Shown in pieces: positions 35,869 to 46,620 of a stretch of 64,000 nt of DNA. Each line of letters begins with the position of its first letter. The first letter of the stretch is position 1. Below the pieces are notes generated by a model. That model made no database searches and was not told the origin of the DNA. It saw nothing but the letters and a program-made list of their open reading frames with translations. The stretch comes from Atherinomorus stipes. Lineage: Eukaryota > Chordata > Actinopteri > Atheriniformes > Atherinidae. The translations under genes and the position numbers were made by a program. The stretch covers positions 124,001 to 188,000 of the forward strand of contig JALJCO010003931.1 in assembly GCA_023101725.1 (NCBI GenBank), read 5' to 3'.

Positions 35869-36037
35869 TTTCTTTCCCCAATCGCAGTATCTCAGCGAGA
35901 AAAGCTTAAAAGTGGAATTTTCAACTTCTGCATGTCTGATCTTAAAAATTCCAACTGTATTGGGTAGCTAGTATCTACAATAATAAGGAACAGTGGTTTA
36001 GAAGGAGCGTTAAAGCGTGGGAGTGAGGGGTGGCCAC
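35869..36037 (-). repeat. Unnamed interspersed repeat, copy B (inverted relative to 25079-25370)
   Basis: Read on the minus strand it aligns along its whole length to 25079-25290: GTGGCCACCCC, CACGCTTTAA, ACTAGCTACCC, GACATGCAGAAGTTGAAAAT, then TGAGATA and GATTGG. Confidence 0.65.
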
Positions 36038-36109
36038 AGCCTGCATCCTCCTGCCTTTTATTTCCATGCATAAACTTGTGACAGTATTACAATCATTAAC
36101 TTGTACTTA

Positions 36110-36440
36110 TCGACTCTCTCAGCAGGTCTTGCTAAAAGTTGCAGTGCTTGTTGGTCTCTCTTTCCTGTCCTCTCCACCCCAACTGGTCGAGGCAGATGGC
36201 CGCCCTCCCTGAGTTGGGTTCTGCCGGGGTTTTTTCTTTCCTATTAAAAGGTAGTTCTTTCCTTTTCACTGTTGCCCACCGCCCCATGCATGCTGAGGAT
36301 GGAGGATTGAATCAAAGCCAAGACTTGATCCTATCTGATGGCTAACTTAGCTAGGTTGTTTTGGCTCCTATTGCCCGTGAAGTTACCTGAGATGACATTG
36401 TTGTGAATTGGTGCTATACAATTAAAGCAAATAGCTAATC
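36110..36440 (+). repeat. Dispersed fish repeat, 3' end
   Basis: Contains CCCCAACTGGTCGAGGCAGA, TGGCCGCCCTCCCTGAG and a last block GTTGTGAATTGGTGCTATAC ending in AATTAAA. This text is the 3' end of a very common fish retroelement. Only the tail is present. Confidence 0.65.
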
Positions 36441-36449
36441 AGCAATTAC

Positions 36450-36640
36450 ATTGCAGGGGTGTCAAACTCCAGTCCTCAATGGCTGCAATCCTGCAGGTTT
36501 TTGTAATGTTGTAGATCAACAGCTTCAAACAGCTTCTTGTCAACTTCTTCACAAGAACCCATTAATTTCAGTCAGGTGTGTTGGAGCAGGGAAACAACAA
36601 AAACCTGCAGGAAAGTTGCTTTGGAGAGCCGGAGTTTAAC
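36450..36640. repeat. hAT-like MITE copy
   Basis: Begins CAGGGGTGTCAAACTCCAGT and contains TCAGGTGTGTTGGAGCAGGG and AAAACCTGCAGGAAAG. The two internal halves are partly inverted copies (CTGCAGG...CCTGCAGG; AACTCC...GGAGTT). The text matches a short fish DNA-transposon repeat I recognise. Confidence 0.6.
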
Positions 36641-37104
36641 GATTCATTTAGACATGGAGACGTTGACTTGCTAAAGTTTAAACTGAGCATCAGAACAGGG
36701 ATAAATGGGATTTAAATGACTTTCAACATGTCATGGTTGCTGGTGCCAGGTGGGCTAGTCTGAGTAGTGCAGAAACTACTGATGTAGTGGAATTACCACA
36801 AACAAAAAGTCGGGTTTACAGTTTGAAGAAGAAAATATCCAGTGAGGATCAGTTGTCTAGATTAAATTGTCTGATTGATGTCAGATGTCAGAACAGAATG
36901 AGCTGACTGGTTCAAGATGACGATAAAGGCAACAGAAACTTAAATAACTACTGGTTGTAACCAAGGTATGCAGAATAGCATCTCTGAATTCACAACTCAC
37001 TGTATCTTGAAGCAGATGGGTTACAGCAGCTGAAGATTACTGTACACCCAGTGTCAATTCTGTCAGTTAAGAAACGGAAACTGAGGTTACAACTCACACA
37101 GTCT

Positions 37105-37690
37105 CATCAAAACTTGCCTGCCTGGTCTGATGAGTCTCCAGTCAGTTGTGACAATCAACTGGTAGGTTCAAATTGGGTGTAAACACTATGAAAGGATGAA
37201 CTCATCCGGCCTTGTATCAGCTGTTCAGGCTGCTGGTGTAATGGTAGGGGTGGTATTTTCTTGTCACGCTTAGGCCTCCTTAGTTCCAACAGCTTTTCTA
37301 CACCACAGCCTACCTGAGTGTTGTTGCTGGCCATCTCCATCCTTTAATGACTACAGTGTACCACCCTTTTATGGCTACTTCCAGTGGATTAACGCATCAT
37401 GTCACAAAGCTCACATCATCTCCACCTGCTTTCTTGAACATGACAATGACTTCACCGTATTCTAGTGGTCTCCACAGTTACCAGATCTCAGCCCAATAGA
37501 GCACCTTTGGGATGTGGTACAATGCAAGATTCTCATGATGGATGTGGAGCCGACAAATCTGCTGCAACTGTGTGATGCTGTCATGTCAATATGGAGCAAA
37601 ATCTCTGAGGGATGTTTCCAACACTTTATTGAATTTATGCCCCCCAAAATTGAGGCAGTTATAAAAGAAAAGGTGGGATCAAAGAAGATG
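37105..37690 (+). mobile_element. Decayed Tc1-like transposon fragment
   Basis: The plus strand keeps WSDES (37122-37136) and, after multiple stops and frameshifts, SPQLPDLSPIEHLWDVVQ near 37470-37520 and a C-terminal tail VEPTNLLQLCDAVMSIWSKI. This is the third catalytic block of a Tc1-family transposase. No terminal repeats are visible. Confidence 0.78.
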
Positions 37691-38689
37691 TATAATCCCA
37701 TATGTGCTTTTATTGCCCTCCTGAACATGGACTGAACAGAAATATTAAATTATAACAAACTCCTTGAGGTTCATACAATTAAAAAAAAAACCTTGGTGGA
37801 TAATTTCTTGCATATATTTTAGGGCATCTAAAAGTATAAATTAGACTAATAGAAGATCAAATATGGGCATTCTTATATTTATTTGGAGCTCCTCATCATT
37901 TTATCCACAAGATGGCGAAGTTTTCACAGATGTTCATTTATCTGAGAGACACGGCTCCTTTAACCAAAGCTAGAAAAGAAACTAACACCATCTAGTGGCC
38001 GCTTTGAAATTGAGTCTGGCAGAGGACTGCTGGTTGTGAAGTTCATGAGTTTTTTCTTGTTTTTGCCAAACAGACTCATTGAAAAGATTGATTGTATTTT
38101 GCTAATATTACATGTCTCTCATTAGAGAGTCCTGGGGTATGGTGGTAATCACCACTGGGGAAAACAGCAAGAAGTAAAACCTGAGCAGATCTGGATTTTG
38201 TTGTGAAGAATGCAAAAGACTCACAAGTAGAGCAGCACCTGTGGTTTGGGAACAACCCATCCATCTTTCTGCACAGGGGGAATTGTCTGTGTGTCTGTGT
38301 GTGTGTACATAAAAGAAGGAGATATGTGGGAGAAAGAAGAGGGATGGAAGGAGGAGATGTTGGAGTCTATGAGTAATAGGAGAGACCCGGTAAGCATATG
38401 TGACCCGCTGACACTGGGCAGGATGCAGTCTGGTTTTCAACTGGCCTACGGCCTGGTTCTTGTGGACAAGGAAAAGCCTCAGGGACGATGGCTTAGCCAT
38501 CAAAAGTGACCCACTGACACTGAGCAGCATTTACTCCCAAAGCAAATCAAAAATAGCTCATCTTGGAAGTTTGGGTCATTGAAGTATGTTGTGAATAAAA
38601 TAGTAAAAAAAAAGGAAGGAAAGAAAAAAAAAATGTTTTTCACTTAAGCTAACAGGACCTTCATACCAGCCTTCAGCGTAAAAAGAAAT

Positions 38690-38960
38690 GTAATAGAAGT
38701 TGGACCTCCACAATTCCAGTCCAAACAGGGAGCCTCTTATCATCCGCCATCTCTCCCACAGCTAATATTTCACTTCAGCTCCCGGGCCCACAGAATGAGG
38801 GACGTTTCCATTTCATGTCAGTCATTTCCAGGCCTGTGTGTTACCTGTGTGGTGATAAGTGTTTGACTGACTGGGACTGTCGTTAGTCACTGTCCGGCTC
38901 CCAGTGACAGCCACAGATTGACGCTGATGATGAGAAGAGGAGGAGAAGGAGGAGGAGGTG
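38690..38960. other. Unique-looking non-coding block
   Basis: Balanced base composition, no repeat text and no supported frame, in contrast to the flanking AT-rich DNA. Includes CATTTCCAGGCCTGTGTGTT and TGACTGACTGGGACTG. It could be a conserved regulatory element; this is inference only. Confidence 0.3.
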
Positions 38961-39767
38961 GTGAGATCCTGTTTTTTTAGGGACAACAGAAAACCAATGT
39001 TGACGGAAGGGGAGGAAATACATTTTCACACCTATGATGATAAACACAAAGATAGTTTCTCTTTATGGTAAATCTGTTTCCTGTTTTGTACAACTACATT
39101 ATTATTTTACCCTTTACACTGTTAATAAGTGAATTCATGAACTAAATGTGCAACATTTGAATTGGTTGTTGCTGAAACCTTTAGAGAAACAGCTGAGACA
39201 CCTTCTGTGCAAATCTAGGTTATGTAATCTTATATCAGTTACAGGAACAAGAAGGACAACAACATGAGTTTCATTTGTGTTTAGTTTGAGCGTATGTGCG
39301 GCTGTTGCTCCCGACAATATATACTGAGATCCCAAACTCCAGGGATTTGTAGGCTATTTCCATTGGAAACTCAAATATCCTCCTCTTTTTCACCTTAAAA
39401 ATGACATTTTTCTTCTATTCTAACACATTATACTGACATATACGCAATAGAATTAATAGTTACAATAAAAAAAAGACACACAAAGCTTACTGAAACGCTA
39501 AATAGTCTTTTGGTTTGGTTATTTGAAGGTGGAATATAATGGCAGCAAATTCATCTCAAATTCCAAGTCAACACATGCAAATACTGCATGGTGGGCCAAA
39601 TCTGACCCGTCTACCAAAAGATATTAAACCTTGTCCTTGTAGTGACAATGCCACCAACCCACCACCGTTAAGCCCAAGCAGCAAACTGTATCGAAGAAAA
39701 GTGACGCCAACTCAGAAGTGTGAAAAATTGCCGTTCACCCCTCCTCCTCCAGTTCATCCCTAATAAT

Positions 39768-40474
39768 TGTCTTTATCGCATGAATTTAAACTGTCAGACA
39801 CTTGTAGCATTTTTGACTGGATTAATTTACGAAAGGGGAACTTTGAGAAACAGAGAACTAATTTTCACTGGTTTCCTGGGAAGAAACATCAACAATTGGC
39901 CTGGATTTGTGCAGTTGGCTGAATAAACTGGAGCCCGTTGTCGTTGCACCAGCTCTGCAGATTGCATTTTGTCTCCAGTTGGCCGTCTGATGACTACAAA
40001 GGCATGGACTATATCCCTTCTGTGTAAATGAGGGGAAAATTGAGAGACAACCGGTTCAAGTATAGGTAGCAGCGAGTCAATCGCTGTTAAGTTAAGGTAA
40101 GTATTGGCGCCCACCATTTTTACTGCGTTTGGAAACATAGTTGACCCACCTCTTCGACAAATGTCACCCTTTAAAAATTCAAACGTTTGCCACCGGCCCC
40201 TGGAAGTTCCCCAAAAAGTCTGGTGGATGTTTTTAAAGGGTTGCATTGCAGAGAAGAAATTTACACTGCAGACAATGGTGCCACAGTGACAACTTCTAGT
40301 TTATGCTGCAAACTGCACAAATCCAGGATGATCGCTGGTGTTTCTTCACAGGAAACCAGTAAAAACTGATTCTCTGTTTATTAAAGTTCCCCCCCTCGCT
40401 GATTAATGCAGTCAAAAACTCTACAAATGTCCGGCATAGTTTAAATTCACATATTAAAGAAACTTACTAGGTGT
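39768..40474. mobile_element. Foldback element with arms over 200 bases
   Basis: Left arm text recurs inverted on the right with few changes. AATTTAAACTGTCAGACAC pairs with the segment at about 40429-40448. GGGGAACTTTGAGAAACAGA (39835 on) pairs with about 40373-40392. GATTTGTGCAGTTGGCTG (39903 on) pairs with about 40305-40325. The centre is about 250 bases of unrelated sequence. Open frames in it are accidental. It is a non-autonomous DNA element of a family I cannot name. Confidence 0.75.
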
Positions 40475-40679
40475 ATTTAAATGGACATCCAAACTGTTCA
40501 GTTAAGAGCATGCGCGAGTGAGGTATGCAAAATTAGGAAAAGGATCCACAAAGCTCTTCAGAAGTCTACGGAGGGTAACATGGAGGGTTTATCCATATGT
40601 TACACGGTTTATGGTTTAGCCCTGCATGCTTTTTTAAATCATTAAAGTATTTTTGAACTATTACAGTCAACTACAATAG

Positions 40680-40800
40680 TTTGAAAATAGTCAGTCAGTC
40701 ATCAGTCATTTTCTGTACCGCTTATCCAGTTCAGGGGCGCGGGGGGGGGGGGGTGGGGGCCCCCCCCCCCTTATAAGAGGGGGAGGGGGTTTGAAAATAG
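40680..40800 (+). mobile_element. Short retroelement-like insertion with 11-bp target duplication
   Basis: TTTGAAAATAG is repeated exactly at 40680-40690 and 40790-40800. The 99-bp insert starts TCAGTCAGTCATCAG, contains TTCTGTACCGCTTATCCAGT (the start of the dispersed repeat seen at 17101), and then collapses into a long G run followed by a C run (about 40741-40770). Confidence 0.75.
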
Positions 40801-43380
40801 TTTTAAAATTTTTTAGGGTCAATATTATGATTATGATCATATAGTGAGGTTAATAGGGACCCTTTAAGTTTTTGAGGCCAGCAGCTGGATTCACTGGGGT
40901 GTATTAGTACCTACTGACAAATATTCTCTGTCTTTCACTCTACTGACATCTTAATACAGCTTGTGTATTTGGTGATAAGCTTAATTTAGTTGTGCTATGA
41001 TGATGTCACTGCTTGTGTCAGTCACTTAACTGTCTAAACAAAATGTCCTTAGAATGAAATTGAAAAATACTTTATTAATCCCAGGAGGGAGATTTAATAG
41101 TCGTAGTTTTTTTTATATATATATTATAAGGAAAACATTATGAAATATAAAAGAAAAGAATAAAAGAAAAGCATTATAGATAAATAGTAAATGATTTTCC
41201 TGCTGTACTTCCTCTGAGGATGAATATTTATTTTTTTTTTACCAGTAGTACTGTTTTTGACCATCTTGAACTAATTCTGTATGAATTTTTCCCCATACAA
41301 CAATAAATTCCTGATTTTAATTACTATAAATGATCTAGCTACTTATCAGTATAGTTTTAAAATCTGTAGGGAACTTAATAAGGAAGTTAGTTTCAACCTC
41401 AGCTGAATTTGTGCTCACTTAGCTGTCTGTCCTCAAACACTGAGGAAAGAAAACATTTTCAAAGAATTCCTTTTTACTTTGGAAACCATGAATATTTCTG
41501 GAAATCCTGCAGTTATACAACCTGTGTACATAAAATGTATCCAAAAAGTGACCATGAGAACAGTTCTTGTGTGACACTTTTTAAAATAAACAACATCTTT
41601 GTTTCCACCTTGAGTCTCATAGTGGTTACGCCTGTGAAGAAGAAAAAAAAAAACGGTAAGAAAGGAAAAACAGGAAATAATACAGCACTGCAAGGCCAAA
41701 AAGTTCAATCTCTGGACATCTCTGGAACATGTTTTCACCCTCACAGTCTCAACCCTTCCTTTTACCACCTCTCAAAAGCGAGGCAGTAAGCCGGGAGATG
41801 GATGGGCTGAGCGTTGCAAGGTTTCCAAAAGAGAGCCGAGTCTGACTGCAGCTCTACCTGAGGAGCAAAAACAAAAGAGCCATCTCTACCTGTAGGACTG
41901 TGGGAGTCTAGGCTTTGATCTGGACCAGAAAAAGAGAGTAGTTTGATGAAATATTGATGCTTTTTTTTTTTAACTGAGTCCTGTGGGAGCTCAGTCTGCT
42001 CTCAGGATGTGTGCGCTGAACCACAATAGTGCTCTGTGCTTCAATAGATGAGAATGAACTCGACAATGCTGCTCAAGGAGTGTTTTTGCCCCTAATGGGG
42101 CTAATGATGACCCCCCAGTCTGGGACTGAGCTGGTCTGGGACTTTTTTGTTTTTTGTTCATGATCAAAAGAAAAGGTATGTTAAATCAGTCAGAATTCAT
42201 TGCAAGAAATATACAAGTGATATGTGGTTGACATCTAAACAGAATTTTGACCGCAAAGCCTGCATGACTTTAATCTTCATTCTCTGTTGAAAACAAAAGT
42301 TTAACAACCTCAAATGCTCATGTCTCATTCCCAAAAAGTTAAGAAATTTTCAAAGAACTCTATGAAAAACTTAAACTTGTCATTTAGTAATTTGTTAAAT
42401 TTGTATTTGAAAAACACAAGTCACCAGAGAAGACTGTGAGTGTTTTAACTCAACAGTTTTATCGCATTCAAGTTACATAAACATTCAGAATCTGATGCAA
42501 AAGAAAACCGAAAAGTTTGTATAAAATACAAATAGCATTTTTCTAAACGACTCTACAATTAACATTCATTGTTAACAGGTTAGGGTGCCAGGATTAGGTA
42601 TAAAGAGAGCTTTCACCGAAGGTTTACTATTTCCAACGAAGAATAATAAATAATGATAATTTACACTTTATTAATCCTAATTAGGAACTTTGTTCTCTGC
42701 ATTTAACCCATTTCACGTTTAACCTGAGAACAGTTGGCTGCCAATTACAGCACCCAGGGTATGGTTGGTGGGGGTTGAGGACCTTGCTCAAGAGCCCATA
42801 CTGGTTCACCTGAGTGCCATGTCAGGGACTCGAAACCAGGTCTACCGTGTCAAAACATGCTGCATTAAAAATTCCACATTATGCACTTTATACCCAATTT
42901 AAAACCATTTTTAATATCTCCGTAAAATGTCAGGGCCATGGTTTGGACAAATTGGCCCTTAGTTTGAGTGCAGTGGCTTCTCTATAAACCCTCCATTTCA
43001 CCTGCTCCAGAGCTGCTTCATTGTAAATGGGTGGAACCATGGGGCAGCCGAGCAGCTTTGGACTCCATATCACTCCGCCGTTTCTGAGGTGCTTGACAGC
43101 TTAGGCTTTTGCAGTAAAAACAGCAAATTACAATGTAATGGAGGATAAACAAATGCAGCACCGAGAACCAGGGTTAGACTGCAAGCTAAAACCCAGTCAA
43201 GAAGATGTTTGAGCATGAAGAATCTCACAGGACTTAGTGGCATTAATCAAGCTCAAAAACACACCTCAAGCCCTAAAAAGCCGACATATGAGCAAGCTGC
43301 AGCCTTTATTAGCTAAACTTTGCAGCCATGTATAACACGTTTCAATAAACAAACCAACCAAACAACCATCCAAATTGCTA
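40801..43380. other. Intergenic DNA with retroelement tails
   Basis: A LINE-type tail read in reverse is at 41055-41110 (AAATACTTTATTAATCCCAG). 42640-42850 is a second copy type (TTTATTAATCCTAATTAGGA, CTCTGCATTTAACCC, GACCTTGCTCAAGAGC). The remaining DNA, including 41.4-42.2 kb, shows no gene. Confidence 0.6.
42640..42850 (-). repeat. LINE-type retroelement 3' fragment
   Basis: Contains CTTTATTAATCCTAATTAGG, TCTGCATTTAACCCATTTCA, GGTTGAGGACCTTGCTCAAG and GGGACTCGAAACCAGGT. These are decayed blocks of a very common fish retroelement. Confidence 0.6.
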
Positions 43381-43381
43381 A

Positions 43382-43968
43382 AGCCGTGTCTCAAACCACG
43401 CACTTGCCTGAGTGCGCTTGAAATCAGTGTGTAGTGCGCACTGTGTACTTAATCTGTAGTGCACACTATTGTCGCTAAATGCTGACCCAAATAGGGTCAG
43501 TAGGTGACCGCACTTACCGAAAGTGACGGACTAGCATTGCCTGCTAACGTGGGCTAACTCTACTGAGCCGGTATAACCGCGGCCTCAAACAAATGAAGGG
43601 AACTGTCATCAGGGACAAGGAGTGAACAGCTTGGTAGCATGCAACATATATATTAGTAATCATATCTGGACGATTTAATCAGCGTTACTTACATCCGTAC
43701 AATACAGCCTCCGCTCCAGGAGGGGTCGCCACCGTTTCATTCACCGCCATTATTCAGCTTTGAAAACAGTTAGAAAGTCCCGCCTCTTCCACTACGTCAG
43801 CAAGATGGCATCCGTTTAGCGCAAGTAGTGTGCTTTGTTCTGCACTGGACTTTTGACCGGTATTAGGACAACATCCTGGTATTTTCAGAGCACTGAATTT
43901 TAGTTGAAACCACACATGCACTCAAAAGTAGTGTACCACGTAGTGCAAATGCACGGATTGAAACAGAT
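43382..43968. mobile_element. MITE-like element with imperfect inverted ends
   Basis: The left end GCCGTGTCTCAAACCACGCA pairs imperfectly with the right end (on the minus strand, GATCTGTTTCAATCCGTGCA). The interior is CpG-rich with repeated AGTGCGCA/TAGTGCACA motifs. This fits a fish short DNA transposon whose ends read 'GTGTCCCAAA'. About 590 bp, no transposase frame. Confidence 0.65.
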
Positions 43969-44594
43969 CCTAAGTGTCTAATGCTAGTTTGCGCTCACAA
44001 ATCTGAAGTTGAGTATCTACAAGGACACGACACAAAAACCTTAGCAGCAGTGACTGAGCTACATTAGCTATGCTGCAAACGTGTTTACAAGCTATCAGGC
44101 TAAGTAAGCCGACACAACAAAAATACTTCCAGCTCCTACCTTTACAGTTGTGCCACGGACAGATGGTGCAAAACTTTTGAAAATATTGTGGGTAAATTTC
44201 TAGCAAAAACGAAAAGCTCCATAGCTGGTCTATAAAGAAGGATAAACACTCCAACATATATTCTTGACACCATCCACCCAGTCTTCAGGGGCTCAGATGA
44301 AGGAAACAAAAAGGCTTTTGCCATGTCTGTTCCCAAGGGTTTGCTAGGAAAAACACAGCTAGGTGATATTTAGAGGACGGGCTCAGATAGCTGGCAGTAC
44401 TCACTGAGTGGGGAGTGGTTATTTCCCCGCTAGACATCATACGGGGAAAGCTTTCAGACACACCTGTTGGAGCACTTGTTTGCTAAGAAGTGGAGCAAGG
44501 CAGTTAGGAAGCGGTGAGAGGTCTTTCTCATTTTTGGGCCTCATACACATGCTCCGAGACACATATGACAGTTAGCAACCCAATGGAAATTGCA

Positions 44595-44640
44595 TGATAT
44601 GGGACCCTTAACCACTAGGCTACCCACTCCCCCAAGAACC
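44595..44640 (-). repeat. SINE head fragment
   Basis: The minus strand reads GGGAGTGGGTAGCCTAGTGG, then TTAAGGGTCCC, a tRNA-like A-box segment without a B box after it. Probably a truncated SINE. Confidence 0.4.
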
Positions 44641-45179
44641 AAACTGGCAACATTGCCTAATTGAGTCAGAGAATCAGCAATCAATTAAAAAAAAAAAAAG
44701 TTTAGTTTTTAAAACAGAGCAAATCACTTTAAAAATAGCTGGGACCTGAACGGCCAAGCAGGGAAACCACTGTTGGACACTTGAGCCTTGATGTGAAATT
44801 AGCATTCCAACATGATCAATAACCACACAGTCTCAGGCGAATCTTAGAAAATCACTCAACACAGGCAACTGCCGCATCTAGAAATGTAACTTGAAACTGT
44901 ATTATGCAAGGAGGAATGTTGCGAATTCGCATGGTACAAGTTTATTTGAGATGGACAGAAAGACAGTAAACACATGTTTGGAGGTCGCCCATCCAGGCTG
45001 TTATCAGTGGAAGATGCTAAATCTGTCACGATGTGGAGCTACAGTACATCACTCTCCATGGCATTGGGTGACCATTGACACAGAGGTGGAGACTGGCATT
45101 TAATCAATAAATAAACTACGGCATAAACTACAATCAAAGTAATGTCTGGTTGACTGGCCTAGACCAGATCTCTCTCCTA

Positions 45180-45480
45180 TATTTTAGTTTAGTTTATTAA
45201 GATCCCCATTTGCTTTTGCAAAGCTGCAGGTATCCTTCCTGGGGTCTTCAACTTTTCATGAATAATGATACATACACAAAATACACACATGATACTGTAC
45301 ATGCAATACATGAACACAAACTTAAAGATAATACGGCACATACAAAATACAAATATGATATTAAGACATACAAACTGGAACCACAACACACAAAACATAA
45401 GCTCCTACACTGACTCTTTGTTGAAAAGAAGAAGAAAAATAAACAACTAAACAAATGAATAAATGTCACCCATATATGGA
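45180..45480 (-). repeat. Retroelement 3' fragment with A-rich tail region
   Basis: TTTATTAAGATCCCCATTTG and TATCCTTCCTGGGGTCTTCA are the reverse complement of a common fish retroelement 3' end. An AC/A-rich stretch follows to about 45480. Confidence 0.55.
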
Positions 45481-46099
45481 GCTTAATAAAAAGTAGAATC
45501 AAACAACAGCTATAAAACAACAAGAAATATCTTGTATTAAGCAAGTGTGGACACATTCCTCTGAAAAATGCAACAATTACTTGTATTAGTCCTCAGCTCA
45601 CAAACTATAAAAAGTGTGAGAAAAGGCAGTAAACTTCATTAAAACTTTTGGGATTTTCTGGATATCATTGGGAACTATGATTTAAAAGAAAGAAAAAAAA
45701 AAGAATCCCTAAATTTTCAATCTTTGACTCCAATAACTATTTACAGTAAAAATAAATTGAATTAACATATTTATAGTAATAATGAATATTAATAACCGGA
45801 AACCCAGTTACAGAAGCAAGGGATTCCTCTCAGTGATGCTGTTTTGACTAAATACTCCAAATAGCAAGGCCTTGTTAATCCCAGTATCAGACCGTGTAAT
45901 GTGAATCGAAGTGGGTGCTCAGAAAGTTTGATTTGAGTTTGTATGAAAGTGACCCACATTCTCCCAGCAACAATGATCTTCATGGATGAAAAAAAAAAAA
46001 AAAAAAAAATCTGAATATTGATAAACTGCCTGGAGTGCTTTTGTCTGAAAGTTAAGTGGCCAACACACTCCAATCACACTGGGACAAAAAGGATGTGAA

Positions 46100-46620
46100 A
46101 AACTAGGCAGGGTTTATCACTCTCCCATGCTCACGTTCATACACAGATAGACAGCGGGCATAATGACTTCTGAGGAAAAGGCAGAGCGATTATTTCAACT
46201 TAAAGGAAAAGGGGAAGAAGGCAGAGAAACGGGTCGAGTGGGGAGGGGAGCCAGGGGCAGGAGATAGTCTGGGAAAGGTCTCGCGTTAAAGTCGAATTAA
46301 CATGCCTTTCCATTGGAGTCCATTAGATAATCATATTCATACCACACAAGGCTCAAAACCCTCTCTGTTTCATTATTCCCTTTTAATCCAGCCTGATAAG
46401 GGGGCGCAGGCGTCGTGGTTTTATTATGGTGTCATTTGGAATCCACATGAAATCCCCGCGGGACAATATCACAGGGAAATTGCTTAAGTAGCCCAAGTGG
46501 ATATAGTTTTGCGTTTATTATTTCTGACGGATTCAAAATAACTGCAAATATCCCTTTCTTTCCTGATTGTTGGGGGCTAAGAGTCTTATCAGTCATTCAC
46601 ACTAATGGCCCACTCAAGCC
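46100..46620. promoter_or_regulatory. Candidate conserved regulatory block
   Basis: About 500 bases with no repeat text, few homopolymers and no supported coding frame. It carries AT-rich homeodomain-like words (CATTAGATAATCATATTC), a CDX/HOX-like TTTATTATGG and GATAAG. Such texture is typical of vertebrate conserved non-coding elements. This is judged by eye; no alignment was possible. Confidence 0.35.

Larger units (their letters stand above)
33260..38650. other. Intergenic DNA downstream of ccr9
   Basis: No gene recognised. Repeats listed separately lie at 33849-33975, 35869-36037, 36110-36440, 36450-36640 and 37105-37690. 34.0-35.8 kb and 37.7-38.6 kb show only AT-rich sequence and short A-runs. 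Confidence 0.7.

Noticed and set aside
38130..38160. Palindrome GGTGGTAATCACCAC as a regulatory site
   Set aside because: Short, isolated and with no gene context; likely chance.
39827..40246. 139-codon minus-strand open frame as a gene
   Set aside because: It lies inside the foldback element and reads through both an arm and the centre.
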